This document shows positions 32,110 through 40,527 of a DNA stretch of 64,000 nucleotides, piece by piece; positions within the stretch are counted from its first letter, which is position 1; each line of letters opens with the position of its first letter. This DNA comes from Clavaria fumosa. Its lineage: Eukaryota; Basidiomycota; Agaricomycetes; Agaricales; Clavariaceae. The stretch is from assembly GCA_951802425.1 (NCBI GenBank), contig OX637802.1, positions 3,286,001-3,350,000 of the forward strand, given 5' to 3'. A model generated the notes under the pieces. The model saw only the letters and a list, made by a program, of their open reading frames with translations, had not been told where the DNA came from and ran no database searches. Made by a program: the position numbers and the translations under genes.

Positions 32110-33004
32110 CGGTATGACTTCTTCTTTCGTGCGGGTTCCTGCAAATGATCTCTATGATCCTTCCTTCCGGGTTACACTCGATCTGTACTTCTGCTCTGAG
32201 TGCGTCAAGCCAGGTGATTGGGTACCCTAGGTTGGCGTAGTCTTGGTGTTTAAACTCGAGTGCGGGTACAAATGAGATGACTGGATTTCTTTCTCGTTCT
32301 GCTATCCCTTCCTGGGCAGCGTATAATACTTGCAGGTTCCGATGTGCGGTTCTCCTCTGAATGGTTCTGGGGGGTATTACTCTCCCTAAGGGTCGTGTCC
32401 ACAATACTGCGGCGTCTAAGACTCGTCCCACTACGTTCTGTTCCAAATTGGTAACAGAGATATCTGAATCGTCTGGGTCAACGTGTCTTCTTCTTCTTCG
32501 AGGTAATCTCTCTTGTCTTTCTTCAGAGGTGTCTGTGGTCTCCCAATCCGGTTCTCTTTCTCGCTCTAGGCTTACTGAAGAGCTTCGATCTTGTGTCGGG
32601 CTTGTGACAGCAAAACCCCTTTGGTGTGCAAGGGTAGAGCGAAGGGTCTGTTCAGTTTCTAACGCTAGTCGATAGTCCTGGCGGACTTGTCTCTCAATGT
32701 GCAAGGAATACTCCTGCAGTAGTCGGAGTGTCTGGTAATAAGTCTGGGGATTGGCTCGGAGTAGTCGGTCCTTTATCCAGGTCCTCGTATACCTTTGATA
32801 ATACTCGAACCGATAGAGGTTCTGCTCAATCGATGGGTGGCTGGTGAAACTCTCAGGAGGGATGACTTGCGACTTTAAAGGTGGGAAGACGAATCCTTCC
32901 AGTGCGAAGTTCTCAGCAGCGACGTTTGCTGTCAGACTTAGTTGAGGTCTCTCAAGTAAGTGTATAGACGAAAAGATCGAAGCTAGGGTACATGTGGGTT
33001 GGTC
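32096..33004 (-). CDS. Element B ORF1: AUG-less open frame spanning LTR, primer site and leader
   Basis: The minus-strand frame is open from 33004, inside the 5' LTR, across the LTR edge (32594) and the primer site to TGA/TAG at 32096, about 302 codons. It reads NVAAENFALEGFVFPPLK, YRFEYYQRYTRTWIKDRLLR, then a basic/acidic linker and LYAAQEGIAERERN. No in-frame ATG is present in the whole stretch, so translation would need an upstream exon, a frameshift or a non-AUG start; the track-like start used by a finder is TTG. The amino-acid composition looks coding and it abuts gag. I do not recognise the family. Confidence 0.5.
   Translation of the reverse strand, partial: DQPTCTLASIFSSIHLLERPQLSLTANVAAENFALEGFVFPPLKSQVIPPESFTSHPSIEQNLYRFEYYQRYTRTWIKDRLLRANPQTYYQTLRLLQEYSLHIERQVRQDYRLALETEQTLRSTLAHQRGFAVTSPTQDRSSSVSLEREREPDWETTDTSEERQERLPRRRRRHVDPDDSDISVTNLEQNVVGRVLDAAVLWTRPLGRVIPPRTIQRRTAHRNLQVLYAAQEGIAERERNPVISFVPALEFKHQDYANLGYPITWLDALRAEVQIECNPEGRIIEIICRNPHERRSHTDELR
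32581..32592 (-). promoter_or_regulatory. Self-priming primer-binding site of element B
   Basis: On the sense (minus) strand AAGATCGAAGCT follows the 5' LTR by one base. It is the exact reverse complement of AGCTTCGATCTT in the LTR (minus strand, 32984-32973), which starts about 34 bp after the TATA box, the expected transcript 5' end. Twelve of twelve bases pair, as in Tf1-type self-priming. Confidence 0.65.
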
Positions 33005-34386
33005 CTAGGTCTTATATACTCTAGCTATGGGCTGTACGTGATGTATGAGTCATTGATTAAATATTGGAATCTGATAGATGATCAGGAAAGCTGCGCGTTT
33101 GCACTGGAATGATGAGTCCGAGCAATGTCGATCTTTGTTGGGATCCTTGTGATGATGATGTCATCAACGATCAGATAGGGTCCCCGCTTCGATGCATTAC
33201 ATCATGGTCGGCTGCGTCTGATTTGTTGGGGATATGATCGGAGGATCCGGTAATCTGTGATCGAGCTGTTCTGAGTCATGATTACTTGATCGATCGGTGT
33301 GATGCAGTGATCGAGTGAAACTGATCTTTGATCAGAGATCTTCTTTAGGGGTGATCGTGTCTGGTGGATGGGGGTTTGCCCAATCGAGGTTGAGATCAGC
33401 CTGTGGCGGTTATTGGATAAAAGGACAGTCTTCCTCCTCTCGCCGTTTCTTCAGAGTCTGCCTGCTATGTGTTTCCAAGGTCACCACCTCGTCGAGTTCT
33501 TCCACAGCTCTTCTCTCTTCGCTCCCCGCACTGGGATCAAGCTCTCCTGCGACACCTTCCATTGGTGGGTTCAACTCGTCCCTGCCGATGCGGACCTCTA
33601 TTGGGTCCTCGACCGATGCTTTGCCTGTGGGGATCCCTCCCACCTTGTCAAGGATTGCTCCTTGACTCAAGGTCCCTACCGACGTATCTGTGACCTTCTC
33701 GAGGACCCTCATGGTGAGTTAGCCGAGCTGCTTCTCTCTATCTCCAGTAAGTCTGATTCTTTATAGATTGGGACTGGGCTCCTCCCCGTCCTCCCTCGCC
33801 GACCGTTTGGGCCACCACCCCCTGGGGTGACCAAGGTACCTGGTACCAAGGTGGGCAGGATTGGGCTGAGATCGGTTCTGGTCCTGTACATCCGGCTTAC
33901 CGTCCCCAGGTCCAGATCTCCAACCTCTGGATACCTCGTTGGTGGCGCCTCCTCCGTCGCCCTCCCTTCCTACCGTTGACCTCCCCCCCGCCTATTCCTC
34001 CCTCCCGTCTCCTACTCTGGACGACGGAGGTTCTCTCGGCGCTGTGCGAGATCTGCGAGAGGCTGCCCTGGAGGCAGGAATCTGGGATGGTCAGTTTGCC
34101 TCCCATCCCTTGAGGGTAGCTCTCGGATTTGTAGATGAGTCTGACTTCTCAGATTCTTCCGATGAGTCGTGGGAAGAGGAGCCTTGGGGGTCTGAGTACG
34201 GCACCTCGGGCTCTTCCCTTGATGAAGAGGGGTCTTGGCTTTCTTTCGTGTAGATAAGTATTGTACTTATCTTGTGATAAAATATAGTTGGGGTTTAGTC
34301 CCTTGTTCGCTTGATTTGCATGGTGTTTCTTAAGTTAAAGGATTGAAATTTGCTGGCCTGATAGTACGGACGACGCTTTCATGACA
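32594..34386 (-). repeat. 5' LTR of element B (right copy, 1793 bp)
   Basis: Five differences from the left LTR were seen: near the start (TGTCGGG versus TGTCAGG), C/T near 33936, A/G near 34078, T/C near 34275 and G/A near 34370. All are transitions, four of them at CpG. Confidence 0.95.
33368..34253 (+). CDS. LTR-encoded antisense zinc-knuckle protein, right copy
   Basis: Second copy of the gene at 25965-26850, carried by the other LTR: exon 1 33368-33713, intron 33714-33766, exon 2 from 33767 to the stop at 34111-34113, with the acidic frame open to 34253. The knuckle, splice sites and stops are unchanged. Two of the LTR substitutions fall in exon 2 without breaking it. Confidence 0.6.
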
Positions 34387-35264
34387 GCCTCCTGTTTATG
34401 GCGAATCCGATAATCTATGCCACGGACCTGGCAAAGGTCCTCTACACCCTCAGCAAAATTACTGGCGAGGGGTTTGCCGCAGAATGGGCAAATGTGAAGG
34501 GAGAGGAAATCCTGGGTAACAACGAGGTTGGAACCTGGGCAGAATTTGTGGAAGAGATGAAGCGAGCGTTCGATGACCCGAACGACCGTGCGACTGCCCT
34601 CGCAGATATTGCGAAGTTCAAACAGGGTGTCATGACGGCACCTGAGTTCTTCGCAAAGTTCGAAACAATGTTCCGAAGAGCGGGGATGACAGAAGTGGCC
34701 AATTCGGACATCCTGGTCCATTGGCTGGAGTCGAATCTGAGCAGGAGGCTAGTGGGAAAGGTCTATGGTGTTTCGCCAATGCCAGAGACCTACATGCAGT
34801 GGAAGGCACTTGCTGAAAAGCTAGACGCTCAGCAGCATCGCCTCGATGGAGTCATCGCACAACAGAACTCTGTGCGTCCTGCTCTGCCCGCAACCAGCCG
34901 CCCCCTCCCTCAACAAACCCGCTTCACCCCAGCCCCCCGTCCCTTCCTGGCCCAGCCTCTGGCCCACACCCCTGCCCCTCCCACCATGCCGCGTCCCACC
35001 AATGCCGGTGACGCCATGGTGGTGGATTGTGCCCGTGCCCCTGGAGTGTTGCGCACCTGCTTCCGATGTGGCCAAGCTGGTCACATGGTGAGAGATTGCC
35101 AGCTCCAGGACACACGTCCGCAGATCCGCGCCGTGGAAAGCCAGGCACGTAGTGCAGAGGACTATGAGAACGAGATCGCACTGCTCCGAGACCGCCTGGA
35201 TTTGCTCGAGAGAGAGAAGAGGGCTCCTGTTGAAGAGCCGGATTTTGGAGACGAGGCCCAGTGA
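34387..35264 (+). pseudogene. gag: Element A Gag, remainder after the B insertion
   Basis: Starts within the second GCCTC and continues the capsid domain (ATDLAKVLYTLSKITGEGFA; MKRAFDDPNDRATALADIAK; PETYMQWKALAEKLD), a proline-rich linker and a CCHC knuckle (CFRCGQAGHMVRDC, about 35060-35100), then a C-terminal coiled coil (ALLRDRLDLLEREK). With the 38 N-terminal codons before the insertion this would be about 328 aa. Stop at 35262-35264. Confidence 0.9.
35240..35246 (+). promoter_or_regulatory. Candidate -1 frameshift site G GAT TTT (element A)
   Basis: Gag codons read CCG GAT TTT GGA. GGATTTT is in the phase for a -1 slip into the pol frame, which is open from 35234. It is the same heptamer and phase as in element B at 30751-30757. 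Confidence 0.6.
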
Positions 35265-38200
35265 GTCCAAACTGGAGTCTCAGGAGTAGATATCCCAGCC
35301 CCCCTCCCGTCCCTGTACCCGCAGCTAGTATCCCAAAATACACTATCTTGCAGCGGAGACACACCCGGATTGGGGCTGAGGTGAAGGACAAAGCGGAAAC
35401 GGAAACCGCTAAAAGTGAAATACCGAAAAGAGAAAAGGGGACTAGCAGCCAAGTGGAGCCAACAAAGCACCTTGCAGAGGTGCTGAAGGACACCCTATTG
35501 CGTATGCCCCGAGAGCTCTCCATCCAGGTGCACCTGGAGGCTCTCAGCACTGGCAAAGGGGCAACTACAAAAGCCCTTGTTGACTCAGGCTGCACCAACT
35601 GCTTTATGGACTTGGAGTGGGCGAAAAAAGTGGGATTGGAACCATCTCCCTTGCTGAATCCAATCACCATGTATAATGTGGATGGAACACAGAACAGAGA
35701 TGGTAAGATCCGGTATGGGATGGAGCTGCTTGTGACGGTTGGCGACCACCAGGAGCGGATCCACTTCCTGCTAGGGAAGACTCAGTCCCACACGGCGATC
35801 CTTGGGCATGATTGGCTAAAGCGTCATAATCCAGAGATTGACTGGGTGAAAGCTGAAGTAAGGCTCACCCGCTGCCCCAACTCCTGTGCCTCCTCCCCAC
35901 ACAGCCACCGGTCCCCTGTTCGACCCTCAGGTCCACCAAAAGCGAGTACCCTGGCCTCGGCCAGTATCCCGGACACCCGTTTTCCCAACACTGGCCCTAC
36001 CCCTGATTGGCCCAGCCGCTACCCTTTGGTTTTTAGTGAAGCAAAGTGGGATGAGCTCCCCCGCTCCCGCCCTGACTTTGATATCAAAATCGAGTTTAAA
36101 ACAGACCCTGGACACCTCTCCTCTAAGCTATACTCTCTGACGCGAGAAGAGATGGTGGAAATGAATTGCTGGGTAGATGAGCAGCTAGCTTCTGGACGAA
36201 TCCGACCTTCGAAGTCCCCGTACGCAAGCCCCTTCTTCTTCAAACGTGAGAAGGACAAGCTGCGGCCGATTATCGATTACTCTAGGCTGAACTCGTATCT
36301 AATCAAAGACAGGTACCCCCTCCCCCTCATACGAGACACTGTGGATGTGTTAAAGGGGGCGACCATCTATTCCAAGATTGATGCGAAGGGAGGTTTCCCA
36401 TCGATGCAGGTCTGGCCAGAACATCAGCACCGCTGTGCTTTCCTAACGCCTCGTGGACTCTTCGAACCGGCAGTTATGTGGTTTGGGCTGCAGAATGCGC
36501 CTGCAACCTTCCAGCGCTTCATGAACCATGTGCTGAGAGAAGAGATTGCAGGGGGGCATGTCCGAGCCTATGTCGATGATGTTATAGTGTTTGCAGAGGA
36601 TTTGGCTACACATCGGTATTGGATGGATCGGGTCTTGAAGAAGTTTGGGGAGAATGGCCTATGTCTCAGACTCAGCAAGTGCGAGTTCGAGAAGAGTGAG
36701 GTTTTCTTCCTGGGGATGAAGATCTCCCACAACCGTCTAGAGCATGACCCAGCTAAAGGTGTGGCGATCCGTAACTGGCCCAGACCGAAAAATGTGAAAG
36801 AGGTACAAAGATTCAACGGGATGCTGAACTACCTCCGCCGGCACATCCCAAATCTCTCTGCCCGGGCAAAACCACTCTTCCGGCTGACAGGGAAAGTCCC
36901 GTGGAGATGGGAGGAGGAGGAGGAAGCAGCCTTCCAAGATCTCCGCCTGGCACTAGTATCAGCCCCGGTCTTGGCTCTACCACAAGACAAAGGGAGATGG
37001 AAGGTAGAAACAGATGCGAGCAACTTGGCGACTGGAGGAGTTCTCTCACAGCAGCAGGTGGATGGGACTTGGAGAGTTGTAGACTACATCTCCAAAGCCC
37101 TCACTGCAGCTGAGAAGAATTACGATGTGTACGACAAGGAGTTCCTGGCTGTAATCCGGGCACTACGCGAGTGGCGGGCTTACCTGATTGGGGTGGAAGA
37201 GACTATCGAAATCTGGACGGACCATGCTAACCTCCAGTACTTCCGGAAGCCCCAGAAGTTGAAACCAAGGCAGGTCCGTTGGGTTGGAGAGCTCCAGTGC
37301 TTTGACTTCGAGATCAAGTACCGTACTGGGAAGTCAAACACGAAAGCGGATGCACTCTCACGGAGGCCAGATTATGGAGAGATGGTGGAGGAGGATGCAC
37401 CAGTACAGGTCTTCCCAGAGGCTGAGACCCGCACATCATTCACATCGGAGATGGAGACGCTACTCCAGAAAAACAGTGTGGTATATGTGCAGAAGCCGGA
37501 GGAGCTTGATGATGAGTGGACAAGAGATCGGATGGGACTCTGGCAGAAGGCAGAAATCACTTGGGTGCCCCCAGAAGCACGTGAGGCAGTGCTCACCTTT
37601 GAGCATGACCTCCCCATCGCAGGACACCCTGGTCCACGGAAACTGAGGGCGGCTCTGCTGAGGTCCTATTGGTGGGTGGGCATGGTGAAGGATTCCAATC
37701 GGTATGCAGGTGGATGTGAGACATGCCAACGAATCAAGCCTGATCGTACCAGGCGCGCCGCTCCGCTCCATCCGCACCCTGTCCCTGAGAGCCCCTGGGC
37801 AGTCATCTCTTGGGACATTGTTGGACCTTTCCCCCTCTCATGTGGTCACAATGCGATCCTTGTCATTGTCGACAAGTTTACAAAACGAACTCTCATCGAA
37901 GCTATTGGCCTTGACCTCACGGGACTTGGTGCTGCTCGGATCCTTCGAGACCGGGTCTTCCGCGACCATGGAGTCCCGCAGAAAGTTGTGAGTGACTGGG
38001 GAACCCAATTTGTGTCCAGATTCATGAGGGAGTTTTATGGGATGATTGGAGTTAAGGCGAACCCGAGCACTGCCTTCCACCCACAAACAGATGGACAGAC
38101 AGAGCGGGTCAATCAGGAGGTTGAAGTGTATCTCCGGGCCTATGTTGACCATCTGCAGGATGATTGGGCAGAGTGGCTATCCACAGCCGAATTCGCGCTC

Positions 38201-38884
38201 AATAACCGTGAGCACTCAGCCACTGGATTCACACCTTTCTATCTGGAGTATGGCCGGCACCCTTGGAATGGTGGTATCCGGCCGCCCTCTGAAGTGAACC
38301 CTGCAGCAGACGAGTGGATGGCCAAGCTCACGGAATCCCGAAGAGCAGCCAGGGATGCAATGGGGAAGGCGGCAGATGCGATGAAGGCTAGCTATGATAA
38401 AGGAAAGTGCCCGAGTCATGAATACTCAAAGGGGGACTTAGTCTGGCTGGATACCCAGAACCTGAAAATGGATTGACCATCCAAGAAGCTTGACAACAAG
38501 CGGGCTGGACCCTTCACCATCGAAGAGAAGGTTGGACCAGCAGCATACCGACTCAAGCTCCCCCGAGCATGGCGCATTCACCGGGTTTTCAATGAGTTGC
38601 TACTCACCCCGTATATTGCTCCCTCTTTCCCTTCCCAGAACTTGCCTCCACCCCCACCCCCCACGATTGACGATGACCACTTGGAGTATGAGGTGGAGGA
38701 AATTCTTGATGTCAAGAAGGTTGGATGGGGAGTGAAGTATTTGGTAAAGTGGTTAGGATACCCTGCAGAGGAGAACACCTGGGAACCTCGTCGCAACCTC
38801 ACTAACGTTGCACTGTTGCTCCGGGACTTCTTCCAGCAATACCCTGACAAGGCGAAGTTGGCAGGTCGAGACGCCCAGCCTTAA
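35246..38884 (+). pseudogene. pol: Element A Pol: protease, RT, RNase H, integrase, chromodomain; one nonsense codon
   Basis: Order: protease (ALVDSGCTNCFMD), RT (YPLPLIRDTVDVLKG; FGLQNAPATFQ; YVDDVIVFAED), RNase H (ETDASNLATGGVLS; YDKEFLAVI), integrase with HHCC finger (CETCQRIKPD) and DDE residues (SWDIVGPFP, SDWGTQF, TDGQTERVNQ). TGA at 38474-38476 interrupts KMD(W)PSKKLDNKRAGPF, and the same frame then continues through the integrase C-terminal domain and a chromodomain (KYLVKWLGYPAEENTWEPR) to TAA 38882-38884. A TGG-to-TGA change would explain the only break. The copy is otherwise intact. Confidence 0.93.
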
Positions 38885-38895
38885 GAGGGGGGTGA

Positions 38896-39200
38896 TGTCA
38901 GGATCGCTTACATAAGCAGGTTGGAAAGGCCAAGAAAGGATCGCAAAAGAGTTGCGGGAAGTTTGCGGACGAGTCACGTGACCCGAACGGGTGGTGGCTT
39001 ACATAATGGGAAAATCACGTGACCCGGGCCTGGACGCATCACGTGACGCACGGGGTCCGAGCGTGGGAACGCCGGCAACTCCCGAACCGCTCGCTATATA
39101 TACTACGTCGCTTTCTTACTTGTACCCTTTTCCCCTTATGTTAGTATCGTCATCATCGACCTTACGTTAAGTTGTGTGAACCGTGAGACTAAGTCTGACA
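38896..39200 (+). repeat. 3' LTR of element A (305 bp)
   Basis: Identical to 24119-24423 as far as I can read. Preceded by the polypurine tract AAGAGGGGGGTGA (38883-38895) and followed by the TAATA target duplication. Confidence 0.95.
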
Positions 39201-39520
39201 TAATAGCTAGCAGAATATTCATTTGTGGTCTGCTGTATCAGTGGCAATAGCTGGCAGAATATTCATTTGAGGTCCACCATATCCGAGGTAATAGCTGGCA
39301 GAATATTCATTTGAGGTCCACCGTATCTGAGGTAATAGCTGGCAGAATATTCATTTGAGGTCCACTGTATCTGAGGTAATAGCTGGCAGAATATTCATTT
39401 GAGGTCCACCGTATCCGAGGTAATAGCTGGCAGAATATTCATTTGAGGTGCCATATCAGAGGTAATAGCTAGCAGAATATTCATTTGAGGTCCACCATAT
39501 CAGTGGTGATAGCTTGTAGA
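39201..39520. repeat. Minisatellite, 44-bp unit, right part (about 7 copies)
   Basis: Continuation of the array at 23795-24118 after element A. One unit lacks several bases near 39450. Confidence 0.93.
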
Positions 39521-40091
39521 ATATCCAGCTTGTGCTGGACACATTAGACACTGTGCAGTATATGCCTCTGGCTATTCATTCTTTATGGCAATATCTTATA
39601 TCTCTGCCAGAATCTGGTGTTTCGAGTGGATTCATGGATATTGCACATCTGGTATTCTGAGTCTATAGGCAATATTTAACTGAATGGGCTGTCAAACAAA
39701 CTCTCCATCCTGATGCGGTTCACATAGGCATGCGTCGTTTGAGCATTTTTTCATATCTGATTCTAATACCTTTGGTTGTCACAGTTTCAATGCCCCCAAA
39801 AAGGCATTCAATGCAAGACTGTTGAATTTGATAACATCAAAGTTTTTTACCATCCTACGACCCCTGACCATCTTCCACCTGCAGCGGATACATGGAACTT
39901 TTATATTGCTCGCCCTGGCACGTCTGCAAGCGAGTGCATTGATTGGTGCTCACAAGGTATTGATATTGTAGCCTACGGTCCAGATGGCAGATGGGGTGAA
40001 TGCAGGATGTTAATGGTAACCCCGGGCATGCGAATTCGCATCCCCTACCCTTTCCAGCACGAGTGACGTACACGTGAGATTGTTTTCCCTG
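39521..40091 (+). other. Unassigned sequence with one open frame (39782-40066)
   Basis: After an acceptor-like TGTCACAG (39777-39784) a frame encodes about 93 residues (CKTVEFDNIKVFYHPTTPDH, then ECIDWCSQGIDIVAYGPDGR) and ends at TGA 40064-40066. It has no ATG and no domain I recognise. It could be the last exon of a gene cut off by the neighbouring repeats. Element D follows directly. Confidence 0.3.
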
Positions 40092-40096
40092 CAAGT

Positions 40097-40369
40097 TATT
40101 GGCGCTATAGGCTAATCAGCATCTACCAGTGTCACATGTCAGTCTCTACCTAGATGTCATATCTTTGTTCCTGTTTGTTTCCCTATGTATAAAGCTCTCG
40201 TAGTTGAACTTCCTCCCTCAGCTCTTGCCCACAACGCAAGACTGAGGTGAGTTCTAGCTTGTCGGCTACACATACAGACTCTCATACTTTATCACTTGTT
40301 AGTTTGGACTAGGTACAAATATACAGCTCTTGCCCACAATGCGAGACTGAGTTTGGACTAGATCCAACA
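40097..40369 (+). repeat. 5' LTR of element D (273 bp)
   Basis: Runs from TATTGGCGCTATAGG to GATCCAACA. The 3' LTR begins TGTATTGG, so the initial TG is missing here. Inside, GCTCTTGCCCACAA occurs twice (a short direct repeat near 40220 and 40326). Confidence 0.93.
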
Positions 40370-40386
40370 GATTATGAGACCAGGCC
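40370..40386 (+). promoter_or_regulatory. Primer-binding site of element D, anticodon arm of tRNA-iMet
   Basis: GATTATGAGACCAGGCC directly follows the LTR. Its complement contains CTCATAA, the anticodon loop (CAU) of initiator tRNA-Met, preceded by the stem. Ty5 and Drosophila copia use such internal tRNA-iMet primers. Confidence 0.65.
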
Positions 40387-40527
40387 ACTTATAGAGTCAT
40401 TGTGGATCTGAATCTAATCTCGGTTGCGTTCACAAGCACCCACCTCGAGTCGAACTCATACACATCCCCATTCGCGTTCTCCCTGAGCCGTGTAACAGTT
40501 ATAGAGTGTTCTCTTTGAGCCGCCAAA

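Larger units (their letters stand above)
25191..34386 (-). mobile_element. Ty3 chromovirus, element B, nested in gag of element A
   Basis: Two direct 1793-bp LTRs (25191-26983 and 32594-34386) and the duplication GCCTC at 25186-25190 and 34387-34391 define it. Gag-pol runs on the minus strand. The unusually long LTRs each contain a spliced gene on the plus strand, antisense to gag-pol. Only five LTR differences were seen, four at CpG. Pol has a single nonsense codon, so the copy is young and almost intact. Confidence 0.96.
24119..39200 (+). mobile_element. Ty3 chromovirus, element A, split by nested element B
   Basis: LTRs at 24119-24423 and 38896-39200 (305 bp each, identical as read by eye) and a 5-bp duplication, TAATA (24114-24118 and 39201-39205), define it. 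It sits in a 44-bp minisatellite. Gag is interrupted at codon 38 by element B (25191-34386). Removing B and one GCCTC copy restores the gag frame. Pol then runs to 38884 with a single nonsense codon. The identical LTRs indicate a recent insertion. Confidence 0.95.

Noticed and set aside
23795..39520. CRISPR-like array because of regular 44-bp repeats
   Set aside because: The whole unit repeats with no variable spacers and the genome is eukaryotic; it is a minisatellite.
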